A stretch of 59,064 bases of DNA from Mastigamoeba balamuthi (lineage: Eukaryota; Evosea; Mastigamoebida; Mastigamoebidae): assembly GCA_902651635.1 (NCBI GenBank), contig CACRSC010000113.1:13755-72818 (forward strand), read 5' to 3'. Below the pieces are notes generated by a model. It ran no database searches, was not told the origin of the DNA, and worked only from the letters and a program-made list of their open reading frames with translations. The position numbers and the translations under genes were made by a program. Below are positions 31,795-42,051 of the stretch, one piece after another. Position 1 is the stretch's first letter. Each line of letters starts with the position of its first letter.

Positions 31795-33837
31795 CTAAAG
31801 GGCGTCGAAACCCGAGTCGTCAAAGTCTGCGGGCAATCCAGTCTCGTCCACCTCCTCGCCGTCCTCGGCATCATCACCCGCGGCAGCCGCAGCACCCTCG
31901 TCGTCCTCGCCCACCTGCTCGTCGAGCTCGGGCAACGGCCACTTGAGGATGGCGGCCACGCCCGTCAGCTGGTCCAGCTCTAGGGGGAGTGCGTGTCAGC
32001 GCAAAACAGGGAGGCTCCGTAGGGACTTACGCTGTCCAGAGGGGTGCGCGGTGCTGAATATGCGAACGTCTGCGCCCGAAGACTTGACGCTCTCGACGAG
32101 GGAGACATACCGCTTGCGCATCTCGACGCTCTTGGCCCTGTCGTGGCGCCTAGTCACCAGAGCGGTCCTCCAGAAGCAGCAAGAGGAGGAAAGCTCACCT
32201 GAAGAGCGAGTCCGAGAGAAGCAGCGTGTGGATGGCGCCCTGCGAGTGCGCGTACTCTACGTGGCGGGGCCCATAGACGGCGCGGCTGCTGTCCGCCTTG
32301 AGGGTGTCGTAGAACGAGCCCAGCGCCTCGACCTGCGACCCCGCCTTGGTGTTGACAACCCTCCCCGCCACCGCCGGGTCCTTGAGCACCTCGTTCAGCG
32401 CCATCCTGCAGCGAGTGCACGTGAGAACACATCGAGGTGGCCCCCCAAAGCTCCCTCTCAGGGCATCAGACGCACACGTGGCCGGAGCTGCAGTGGGCGG
32501 TAATGAACTTGGACTTGTTGTCGAGGATGAGGCGGAGGTCCTTGCGCGTGGCCTCGGCCATGATGTGCTCGACGAGCTGGTCCTTGGTGAAGCCCGGGCT
32601 GGCGACGACGACGCACTGGACGACCTCGAGGCTCACGTGGCGCAGCAGCGCCTCGAGGACCGCGTCGAAGAACTTGCTCAGCGCCTTGGCGTGCTGCCCG
32701 CCGGCCACGGCGCCCCTCTTGCGCGGGACGGAGCCCTCAACACGGGCGCGCACGCTCGTGGTGGAGGCGCCCACGAGGCAAACGGCGGCGCTCGTGCCGC
32801 GCTCGTCGAGCACTACGGCGGCAACATCCGCAGACGTCCTCGGGTCGCACTGAACACACACAAAATACGTTTAGAGACCTGGCTTAGAGTCACCAAAACA
32901 GGCAAAGGGATGTCGCATGGAAAGTGGCCACACAGCTTCGCGCATGAACATCCAGACTGTCGACGCAGTGCGCAGAAGCACTCCAGAGGGTCTTCTTTAG
33001 TGAAAGTCGGGCTGTGGTTGAAACCCTTGAAACCCACCAGCCTGAGGACACGGGAGGGGGAGGTGGGAGCTGGTTGCGGCGCGTTGGCACGTTACCCCCG
33101 GACCCCGCATGCCCATCAACTACGGGGAATAGCAAGGCAAGCGCCATCCCGTGCATAACGAGCACCCAGCAATTGCAGCAACTGCAGCCCCGAGACGGCG
33201 GAGGGGAGGAGGAGGAAACGCACGGCCTCGGAGAGGCGCTCGAGGGCGATGGCGTCCCAGTGGTCCTTGGCGACGCTGAAGGGCTTGCCCATCTCGATCT
33301 CCGCCGCGTGGTGGCTGCCCCTGCGCGCCGCTGCGCCCTCGCTGACCACGCGCCCGCTGAACCGCGTCACGCGCGACTCGGGGTCGTAGTCGGCCTTGCG
33401 CACGGCGATCGTCAGGTTCGCCCTCACGCGCTCCGACGTCGTGGTCCCCGTCGCCGTCTCGCGCGCCACCTGCGGGAGTGCCCCTCGCGGTGAGAGTGAA
33501 ACCAAGAAATGCCTGCGGTGACGCAACACACGTCACGCCCTAGTCTGCATCTCCCCGGTTGGATTCTACTTGTGCCTGCGTTGACGTAGAACGACGTCAT
33601 ACGGAGGCCCAGAAATTCATACGCCCAGCACGATGACAGGTGACACATCACCGCGCCCCCTCCTTCACCCTCCGCCCCCCTTCCACGGTGGGGAGGAACC
33701 TTGCGCGCGGTGCTGAGGCGCAGGCGGTCGCCGGGGGTGATGAGGTTGTAGACGTGCCACATGTCCTCGTCGTGCTCGCAGACGAGCGTCACGATGCCCG
33801 CGCCCTTCTTGTCGATCTCCCTCCTGACCAGACGCAT
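31795..33837 (-). CDS. PELO: Pelota/Dom34 ribosome-rescue factor
   Basis: Six exons: 33837-33700, 33469-33224, 32849-32476, 32405-32199, 32149-32031 and 31979-31795; all junction phases agree and give 422 residues (family about 385). Pelota with its Hbs1 partner recognises stalled empty-A-site ribosomes and splits them in no-go and non-stop decay. The N-terminal Sm-like domain reads MRLVRREIDKKGAG, EDMWHVYNLITPGD and LSTARKVARETATG. The central domain includes CDPRTSADVAAVVLDERG, VPRKRG, VVASPGFTKDQLVEHIMAE and SKFITAHCSSGHVMALNEVL. The C-terminal eL30-like domain has VYGPRHVEYAHSQGAIHTLL, SDSLFR and LDQLTGVAAILKWPLPEL, then an acidic tail. As in other Pelota proteins there is no GGQ, which separates it from eRF1. 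An in-frame upstream ATG at 33885 was not used because the family begins M-K/R-L-V. Confidence 0.93.
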
Positions 33838-33975
33838 GGCTGATTCCGAATCGCTCTGCTCTGGCGCCGCGCCCGCCGCCGACACTCGATGGACGAGGGG
33901 GGGTTTGTTGATTCTCCGGGGTGCGATACCGAGATATTATTCCGAGATTTACGGAAGATATTTTTGAAGTTTCTG
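33838..33975. promoter_or_regulatory. 138-bp divergent promoter between PELO and the GYF gene
   Basis: The two start codons face away from each other with 138 bp between them. An AT-rich island at about 33927-33965 (GAGATATTATTCCGAGATTT) sits in otherwise GC-rich DNA and is the likely core. No canonical TATA box is obvious on either strand. Confidence 0.6.
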
Positions 33976-35380
33976 ATGAGCGAGAGCGAGAATAGCGCGG
34001 CAGCCACAGCCAGCCCCGCCGCGGGCGATGCGGCGCGCCGCTACCACTACCGGGACTTCGTGGGGGCCGAACACGGCCCCTTCGACTACGAGACGATGCG
34101 CCAGTGGTGAGCGCCCGCGACCGTGGCAGCGGCAGGCGGACCGGCAGCAGCGCCCGAGTGGCCACCTGTCGTGCTCGCCGCAGCCGAACGCGCCACCGAT
34201 GAAGTTGTGTGGCCCCGAGACCCGCTGTCCTAACGCGTCGCGTGGCCCGCGCCCTCCGAAGGTGGCTGAGCGGTGCTCTCGACGGCGCGCTGCTCGTGCG
34301 GGAGGAGAGCGAGGGCGAGTTCACTCCGCTCAAGGGTGCGCACAGCCACTCGCCACAGCAGAGAGCTGGGTGGCCCAAGTGCCCCTCTCCCTGCAGCCCT
34401 CTCACCTGCTCGCACCGCCGCGATTGACACCAGAGCGCAAGGAGTTCCCTCCGAAGGAGCAGCAGGAGCAGGCAGAGGAGTACGCTGTGATTGTGTCCGA
34501 GGAGCCCGCAGCACCAGCACCAGCAGAGGACGAGGAGCCCACTGCCGCTGCCGGCAACGAGGGGGCAGAGGGAGAGGAAGAGGAGGCGGAGGAGCACGAG
34601 GGCCGCCGCGGTGAGAAGAGGCCCGCTCCGGACAACGAGGGCCCCGAGTCGCACGAGGGAGAGCAGCAGGAAGAGGGGGCGGAGGAGACCATCGAGGACA
34701 TTGAGAGCGCGTACTGGTACCGAGACATGTCGGGGCAGCTGTTCGGGCCGTTCGCGAGCGAGCGCATGGTCAAGTGGGTGGCCGAGGGCTTCTTTGCCGC
34801 GGAGCTGCCCGTGCGCCAGGGCCCCGACGGCACCTTCAAGCCCCTGCTGCAGCACCTCGAGCTCGCCAACGCGCTCCCCCGGGCAGCTCCCGCCTCAGCG
34901 GCCCCCGTGCGGGTGGACGCGGCTGCAGCGGGCGCTGTGAGGCACGCGCAGCAGATGCAGGCGCTGCAGGCGCAGGTGGCGCAGCAGCAGCGAGAGGCCA
35001 TGCTGGCCTACTCGTACAACGCGCTCAACCCGCAGTACGGCTACGACCCCAGCAGGGCCCCGGCGCTCGCTGCCGCCGCCGCTGGGGCGCAGCAGGGGGA
35101 GCCGAGCGCCGCGGCGGTGGGGGCGGCGCAGGAGTACATCGTGCGGGGCCAGTTCAACAAGCTGACGGGGAAGTTCCAGGCCCAGACGAGCGAGGAGTAC
35201 TGGGGCAGGCGCAACCTGCCCGCGGACGGTGCGCTGCGGCAGATAGCGCACTACATGGACTACGAGGGCTACCAGGAGGCGCGGCGCAAGACGCAGGTGA
35301 TGACGGCCATGGGCCTCATCAAGAAGAAGAAGCCCAAGCCCCAGCCCAAGAAGAAGAAGCTGCTCTACCCAGACGACTAG
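33976..35380 (+). CDS. Protein with two GYF domains
   Basis: Exons 33976-34106, 34262-34335 and 34434-35380 give 383 residues. GYF domains bind proline-rich peptides and occur in splicing and translation-repression factors. GYF-1 is split by intron 1: YHYRDFVGAEHGPFDYETMR, then after splicing WWLSGALDGALLVRE. The spacing from the first Trp to the final Arg equals that of GYF-2 (AYWYRDMSGQLFGPFASERM, VKWVAEGFFAAELPVRQ, residues about 165-205). GYF-1 lacks the aromatic Y/F-F step of GYF-2 (SGALDG versus EGFFAA). Between them is an acidic Glu-rich linker; after them an Ala/Gln-rich region. The C-terminus carries a conserved-looking block (FNKLTGKFQAQ, EEYWGRRNLPADGALRQIAH, YMDYEGYQEARRK) and ends with a Lys/Pro-rich tail (KKKKPKPQPKKKKLLYPDD), a likely nuclear signal. 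A spliceosome-associated role is a guess. The start matches the first exon frame after the shared promoter. Confidence 0.8.
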
Positions 35381-35792
35381 CCCGCAGCGCCCCCCTCCTC
35401 AGTGTCTGCACTCAAAACGACGTGCGCCCCGCAGTTATACACCAGACCGCCTCTTAGTTTCATCGCGCTAGCTGCGCCCTTGGCAAATGGGAGCCCGTAG
35501 CAGAACGTAGTTGCATGTTGTGTACACGAATACGACAAGAGTTTTGCCGTGTTCACACAAGATTGTAGGTGTGCGTTCAAGAGAACACACGCCCTGTCCG
35601 TATGCTACGCGCTCACATATTTTTGATGATATGTATTGTGTGATATGATATCATTTTTCTGATCACCATCTCAGCCCGGGGAATCACGGTCCGTATCTTC
35701 TTTATGAATCGAGAACCCCAAAATTAAAAACACAGCGGCGTTTCCGTGCGCCTCGTTTTTGAAACCCGACTACCAGTAGTGGCGTGGTGCGA

Positions 35793-37087
35793 ATGGCCAT
35801 GGCGAAGAAGGAGAAGCTGCCTCTGCTGCTCATTCCCGAGCAGGCGCGTACACTCACGCATTTCTCGCAGATCTCCCTGGCGTGTTTGGGGGGCGGGTTT
35901 TGCATCGTCTCTTGCGTGGGAAAAACGGAAAAACCGCTCGGTGCATTCGTCTGAAGCCCGGTGACTCAGGACGACTCGTCGTGGGGAGACCCCGACCACG
36001 AGGGAGTGACGCACAGCAACGACGACACCGGACGCATCCCGGCGAAGACGCCCCGCGGGGGCTACACCGCAGGGACGGTGCCCAAGACCCCCGCGGGTGC
36101 CCCCGAGGGCCCCTTCCCCATGGCCACGCCCAGGACCATGACCGGATTCGCTGGCCGGCCCGGTCCCAAATCCGGTCACATGATCCAGTGCAAAAGTGCG
36201 GATGGATATCCCCTGCTCGGGGATATTCAGCTGATCTCTCCGTTTCTCTCACACATGTGCAGTGACGTGCATGTCGCGTGGGATGATCGAGCGGATGCAT
36301 CCGACCTACTTTGTGTTCCTCGAGGAGAACGACCAGTTCCTGCTGGCAGCGCGCAAGCGGGTGGCGGCGTCGAGCGAGTACCTGATCAGCACGGACCAGG
36401 GCGACATCGAGCGGGGGTCGGGGTCCTTCGTCGGCTGCCTCAGGTCAAACTTCCTCGGCACCGAGTTCATGCTCTACGACGGCGGGGAGGTCGCTGTCAA
36501 GACCTCCAACCCCTCCCTCATCCGCCAGGAGCTCGTCTCCGTCCTCTACGTACGCATACGTGGGGGGGGGGGGCATATCAGTTGTATTCGGAATCTCCAA
36601 ATCTCTGATGCTCGAATCTGCAGGAATCCAACGTTCTGGGGCTCGGAGGAACGAGGAAGATGACGGTGCTGCTGCCCGAGAGGGTCCAGGACTCGGAGGG
36701 GTTTGTGGAGAACCAGCCGAGGTACGGCGACCCCTCACTCATCGAGCGCTTCAAGGCGGGCAGGAACCAGTACGTCGTCCAGCTGCACAACAAGGCGCCT
36801 GTCTGGGACGACGGTTCGATTCCCGCCTCAGGCGAATAACTGAACCAACTATCGTCCCCCTCCTCTCAGAGCTGCAGGCTTACATGCTCAACTTCCACAA
36901 GCGCGTGAAGCTGCCGTCGGTCAAGAACTTCCAGGTGGTCTCTGCGAGCGACGAGGACGACCTGCTGATGCAGTTTGGCCGCGTGTCGGAGAACTCGTTC
37001 TCGCTCGACTACAAGTACCCCTTCTGCCTCGTCCAGGCCCTCGGCGTCGCCCTCTCGAGCGTCGACAACAAGATCGCCTGCGAGTGA
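35793..37087 (+). CDS. Tubby-like protein
   Basis: Exons 35793-35843, 35970-36195, 36263-36549, 36624-36813 and 36870-37087, total 323 residues. The tubby C-terminal beta-barrel binds phosphoinositides and carries cargo to membranes or cilia. Matches in order: GHMIQCKMTCMSRGMIERMH, PTYFVFLEENDQFLLAARKR, SSEYLISTDQGDIERGSGSF, VGCLRSNFLGTEFMLYDGG, ESNVLGLGGTRKMTVLLPER, YVVQLHNKAPVWDDE, LNFHKRVKLPSVKNFQVVSA, MQFGRVSENSFSLDYKYPFC and a terminal ALSSVDNKIACE. The last four exon junctions are fixed by this alignment. The first is less sure: phase-compatible splicing needs a GC donor (GAGCAG/GCGCGT); the nearby GTACAC donor gives the wrong phase. The N-terminal 90 residues are Pro/Gly/Asp-rich, as in many TULPs. 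Confidence 0.85.
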
Positions 37088-37149
37088 GACCAGAGGGCAC
37101 CAGGGCACACCCAGACAGCGGGACGGAGCCCACATGCCGAGGGCCCATG

Positions 37150-38400
37150 CCTCTGCGTCGCTGCTCTCCATGCTGAGTGCGAGATGTGAAAGACCAGTTC
37201 TATACAGCCAGCCAGTGGACGCCATCGATCTTCTCGTCTGTCTCAGCGCTCAGGTCCGTGACGAACGCCGTACTCTCGCCACTAGCTGCGGCTCCGTGGC
37301 CGTGGCTCAGCACGTCGTCGATTGTGCGGAGGAATCGGATGTCCTGTGTCCTCCGAGGCTCCCGACTCGAGCCCCCTTCGCCGCGTCGAGGCAGCCGCTC
37401 TCGATTGCTGCTACGTAGTCGTTGAACAACCTGGCCCTCTGCGCGGCCGCAGGGCCGGTCTTGTCCGCGCTCCCCACGAGCTCGTAGACGCGCTGCGGCT
37501 GCGCGAAGCCCTGACGAGCACGCAGTCGCCCACGGCACCCGGGTGGAGGCGCACACGAGGACGCGTGTGCCGAAGACCTTGTTCATGGGCTCGAGGCACG
37601 TGTGGCAGCCCCACTGCCTCCCACTATACCCGCAACGGGCCCAGGCCGTCGGTGATCTCGAGGGCCGTCTCGTACGCCCTCAGATCCATGTCCTTGGCGT
37701 CCCCTGGGAACCCCCAGAGACCATCACACTGCGGGCGGGGACGTGGGCAACGGCGTGCCAAGCAGGCCAATCAGTGCGTACCAGTCGATGACGAACTTGT
37801 CGACGATGCCGCCTGTGGCGTCGATGGCCCGCATGCCCATGCCCATGAAGTCTGTGAAGACGGCGAGCAGGTCGTCTGGGTCGGCGCTCTCGGTTAGGGT
37901 GGTGAAGTTCTCGATGTTGCAGAAGAGCTTGGAGCAGCGGCGCCGTGACACGCCCAGCCTGGCGACCTCGCCCTTGAGCTGCAGGATGCGCAGCGCCTCG
38001 ATAGGCGCGTACTTGTGGAAGCCGTCCACATCTTGTGCATGCTGCTAGCGTAGATCGACACCACCTCGCGCAGCCCTGCGGACCTTTGCGCTCCTTGCGG
38101 GCCTGTGCTCGGTGGGCTCGAGCTTGGACGCCCGCTTCATCTGCCGCACTACGAAGCGCAACGGGCTAGATGCCAGAACTGCCACCAGCACAGACAGTGC
38201 GGCGCAGACTACCGCAATCCCCACGGTGATGCCGACGGTTGTCGCAATGCTCTTGTGATGTCCAAGAAGAAGTCCGACTCGGGGTCCGAGATGATAACCC
38301 AGACCGGGGGGAACCCCGTCCCCGGCCTCACGTCAGCCAACTCCATGTAAACGAGGTATGTCTGGCCCAGAATCTTCGCCTATACATCGCTCCCTTCCTC
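37150..38400 (-). pseudogene. Receptor-type nucleotide cyclase (Cache-TM-class III cyclase), dead
   Basis: Minus-strand pieces lie in the order expected of protist receptor cyclases. An end-of-Cache segment (ILGQTYLVYMELADV, PVWVIISDPESDFFLDI) lies near 38390-38260, then one membrane helix (TVGITVGIAVVCAALSVLVA). The cyclase core starts KYAPIEALRILQLKGEVARL and continues with LFCNIENFTTLTESADPDDL and GGIVDKFVIDWYALIGLLGT (38000-37750). Further downstream are LEPMNKVFGTRVLVCAST and VYELVGSADKTGP. The blocks are in different frames with stops between them. The first metal-binding Asp of the usual FxDI motif is Asn here and the GDxIMA motif is destroyed. It lies tail-to-tail with the Tubby gene. 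Confidence 0.7.
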
Positions 38401-38683
38401 CATGGCCAGCCCTTGCTGAGCCTCCGAGCTGCAGTGCCAACGGCTGCTGTGCACCCGTCCTCGTCACATTGTGTCTGCTGTGTGCGATGCACAACCTATA
38501 GGCCGAGCCACTGCCTGCAGAACGTGGTGAGTGCCTCAGCCCCTCAACAGCACCATGACCTCACCGCCTGGCCAGGTCGTTTCCATTGGCGCCCTCCGCA
38601 GCAGGGCGACCACGTCCTGGGGGTGGATAAAGGCGCAATGACGTGGTTAGCCACGTTGTCGTCCCCTCAGTGTGGTGGCTGCT

Positions 38684-38882
38684 CGTGATGCGCACTTACC
38701 ACAATTCATTGGGGGGCGTGTACCTGGGCTTTGAGTGCACATTTGCGTGGATTCGTGAGTGCTACTTCTGGCCCAACATGCACATGGATGTCCACCAGTG
38801 GGTGGGCCAGTGCGAGTCGTGCCTGAGCTGCACATGCCCATCAACAATACCACAAAGGGGCTGGCACGCTTGTGCAAGCTGA
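38684..38882 (+). pseudogene. Retrotransposon integrase zinc-binding fragment (Ty3/gypsy-like)
   Basis: The plus strand encodes MRTYHNSLGGVYLGFECTFA and WIRECYFWPNMHMDVHQWVG, then QCESCLSC. This is the H2C2 zinc-binding module at the start of LTR-retrotransposon integrases (H..H spacing, FWP.M..DV, C..C). No catalytic DDE core, reverse transcriptase or LTR was found around it. Confidence 0.65.
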
Positions 38883-38959
38883 CAATAGATTCAGAAGAAT
38901 TCCCAACCTTGTATGTGTAACACAACCCTTCCCTTGCCTTAAGATTTATTTGCCTTGAT

Positions 38960-40580
38960 TAAGCCTTACCTCTCTCCATCACAACCTGAATGCTCCAGTG
39001 TGCCATTCTGCCCTGCCCTGTCACCACTGCTGCTGCTGCTGTTCCCTCACACCACTGCCCCCCTGTCTCTGTCTCTTTGACCTTTTGTGTCCTCACTGGC
39101 AATTCTGCTTACAGAAGACCCATAATCTGCAAATTCACAAATGAGTGATAATGCTGACAGTGACAGTGCACCAAAGGAGAAGAGCCACATGGGCAATGAC
39201 AAGCTCGAGACCTTGCACAAACCCTCTGCCACCAGCAACCTGGAGAAGCCAGTGGGCCCACAGCACACAACACCCATGGTGGCAGCAGTGATGGCCGAGA
39301 ACACTGGAGACAGCAGCAGCAGTGACAGCTGCCAACCCAAGAGACCAGTACATAACATCAAGGGTACCACTGCTGAGTCTTTTCCAGAAGAAGAAGACGA
39401 AGAAGGAAGGTGCAATACAGAAGAGCCCCTTCTTTTCTCCAATTCAATTAAATCCAATCAAGAACCAAACACAAACCCTCTCTTCCTCAAAATGCCCCAG
39501 TGGGCCCTCGCCTATGAGGAGGCCATGAACAGCTTTTGTGGAAGCAGGGACGTTGTACCAGAGAGGAGCTGCACAAGCTGCAGCTGTTCAACATCCTTGC
39601 AATGTGTGAGAAGAGATCAGCCAACAAGGTTTCACCTGGCCTCTTTGACCTGACCTGTTCAACTCGGTTCTTTACTGGCACCCACTGACAGGCTGCCCCA
39701 TTATGGTTGCCATCATCTTGCTGCACTGTTCACACCAGGTGGTGCTAGATCAGCCTCAGTTACTGGGCTCTTTGCACCAAGTGGTGCCAGAGCAGCTGCA
39801 GTCACTGGGCTCTTTACACCAGGTAATGTTAGAGCACTCGCCCTGGCACCACTCAAGGTGCAGATTGCTGGGCTCTTTGTGCTGGGCAGTATCAGAGCAG
39901 CTGCAGTCACAGAGTTCTGGCACTGCTACAGGTGCAGATTGCTGGGCTCTTTGCACTGGGCAGTACTGGAGCACTCGCTTCGGCATCACTCCAACTCACA
40001 CTTGCCATGCTGGATGCCCAGTTCACCAACATGCATATTCGTTAGTGGAACTCGGGGCAGAGGTACCTGCAGGGCAACTTCAGGCCCCTGCATGCAGAAG
40101 GAGGTGACCAGGTACGAAGTTGCTCCAGTGCTCAGTGCTGCCCTGCCTGTGCCTGCTGCTGATATACCTGCCATCAGAACAGCCCCTGGGCTGCTTGGTG
40201 CTGGTTGCATTTTCCCAGGCTCACAGGCAGAGATGATAGCTCTGACACACTTCCAGATTAGTGCTTTGCTCTTCTGGTACAGTGACAACATGCTAATCTT
40301 CCCAGGGGACCTACTTCCCATACATCACACCAAGATATTGGACTAGCTCTGCCAGTGAGTCAACAGGCTGGCTCCCAGTAAGATTCAGATTTATAGTGAG
40401 ATTAAGGGCACTACCGTTTATGTCAAGTTACCAATACATACCAGTAAATTCAAAAAAAAGTGGTACAGTAAACAATATCTTGTTGAACCTTTTGTGGAGG
40501 TCAAGGTGACAAAGAGTACACCTCACGGGGAGGCCCTGGCCCTGTTGACCTTTCCTGAACCGGATCCTTTCTGATGTTAG
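38960..40580 (+). pseudogene. CpG-decayed, inverted copy of the unknown gene at 13.7-14.8 kb
   Basis: Homology spans the 5' flank (38960-39140), exon 1 from 39141 (MSDNADSDSAPKEKSHMGND), the exon 2 start (MPQWALAYEEAMNSFCGSR), the end (LTHFQISALLFWYSDNM, LLPIHHTKILD) and the 3' flank to about 40580. The reading frame is broken by several indels and the intron acceptor CAAAG/TG is now CAAAATG. Near the start codon almost every CpG of the parent has become TpG or CpA (GAGCGACAACGCGGACAGCG versus GAGTGATAATGCTGACAGTG). Confidence 0.88.
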
Positions 40581-40994
40581 AAGAGCCACTGCAGTAGCTA
40601 TTTTGAGGTGTACAGTCAGTCATCCTTTTAAAAGAAGAGCACCCTGGAGTGAACCCCTTCAAGTGCCTTCAATCAGGCAATGGTGATCTTCACCAAGCTT
40701 ACTCCATCAGCCTGTGATGGCTTGCTGTTCCCTCCTGTGCACGTGTCAGTAACAGCTCTACACCATTGTGTTGTCACATCATCTACCAGTATTAAAAAAT
40801 GATCCTCACCTGGCTTTGCTGTGAACCTTCTGACTGCATCCCGTTGAGGTCAGAGGACACCTGCGGTCACTTAATCTCACCCAGTAGACGTCCCTCCCTT
40901 GTCACAGGGGCCGAATTGAATCCGCAATTCCCTCAATTCTCTCAATTCCCTCGATTCCTGCAAACAGGGCGCACCAGTGGCGATCTGGACGTTG

Positions 40995-41225
40995 GGGGGC
41001 GGGTGTCGATTACAAGGCCGGCGAGGAGGCCCTTGTCGACGCCGCCGAGGTCTGCGAGGGAGGGCCATGTGCCAGGGTGGCCGTAGACGAGGGCCGCCCT
41101 GCCATTGGGGAGGCCCACCAGCACGTCCGCGTACAGGTCCCCGTTGAAGTCGCAGTCCCCCGACACGTACGAGCCCGCCGTCGTCACGCCCTGCGTCCCC
41201 GAGAGGTCCGCCAGGTGCAGCAGCC
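40995..41225 (-). pseudogene. Orphan FG-GAP (integrin-alpha-type) exon
   Basis: After a good acceptor (CTTCCTCCCACAG at about 41226-41238) the minus strand reads LLHLADLSGTQGVTTAGSYV, SGDCDFNGDLYADVLVGLPN and GRAALVYGHPG. This is one FG-GAP blade with a DxNxDxxxD calcium loop. Such repeats build seven-bladed propellers in integrin alpha chains and secreted lectin-like proteins. Only one blade is present. The frame ends where CpG-poor repeat DNA begins, and a plausible first exon (MAPSRALLLL, near 41610) cannot be joined convincingly. Probably a gene remnant cut by transposon insertion. Confidence 0.6.
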
Positions 41226-41239
41226 TGTGGGAGGAAGTG

Positions 41240-41880
41240 GGAGGAAGGGGAGGTGCACAGCGTCAGTTGCTGACGTGGCTCACGGGAACCCAGACAGGAG
41301 AAAAAGCAGGGCCAGGCGCAGGCAGAGAGAGAAACATGTAGATGTGACGTGGGGAAAAACGAACTGCCCGCCGTTCCACAGCCACATGCGGCCCAACGAA
41401 CGGCGGGGGAGTGCACGTTACTGGACCCTCCGCACGATCGTGCGGGCCGCAACGAGCGAGGGGAACGGGGGGAGAACAGAGAACGGGAGACGAGACGCGA
41501 TGTGACAGCGCAGGCAAAACGAATCCCTCAAAAGGCGAAATATCTCGGGGTTGCGTACGAGGCAGCGGTGGCGCGGCGCGTCCAGCAGGAGCAGCGCGCG
41601 GGAGGGCGCCATGGGCGGCGCGGGGGGTGCAGGGAGGTGAGCGGCGTGCTGGGGGTGTGCACACTTTTTCTCGCAGGCGTGTATCTTCTGTGCACCGTAT
41701 CGGCTGGTGCTGTGCACCTCTGCACCTCCTGTGCTAAACGGGAGTTGCGTCCCTGGGCTCGGCCGCTGGGCACAGGCGCTTGCACAGGGCCCCCGGCGCC
41801 ACCCGCCTGCATCCGGGCACACTCTCCAGAGCCGCCTGACTGACTGAGAAGACTGGCTTTAAGTCAGTCGTGAAAAAGTG
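41240..41880. other. GC-rich flank of the FG-GAP exon, no supported gene
   Basis: Several overlapping minus-strand frames are open but Pro/Arg-rich and without motifs. The CpG-rich composition matches genes rather than repeats, so this may be the 5' part of the truncated FG-GAP gene. Confidence 0.35.
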
Positions 41881-42051
41881 GCAGCCAGTAGTCAGCTCGA
41901 GGCCTTGTTTGGAGTTGCCAGGAGGGCTGAGGTCAAGGGGAAGGAGGGGACCTTTGTGCGCAACTCAGGGGAAGGAGGGGGGGACCTTTGTGTGCAACAG
42001 CTGAGGCGGAGGAGGGGGCATGGCAAGGCTGGAGGCCTTGGGGCTGTGCTG

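Noticed and set aside
33838-33885. Upstream in-frame start for PELO (adds 16 residues, MSAAGAAPEQSDSESA)
   Set aside because: The family begins directly with M-K/R-L-V, and the extension would consume part of the short shared promoter.
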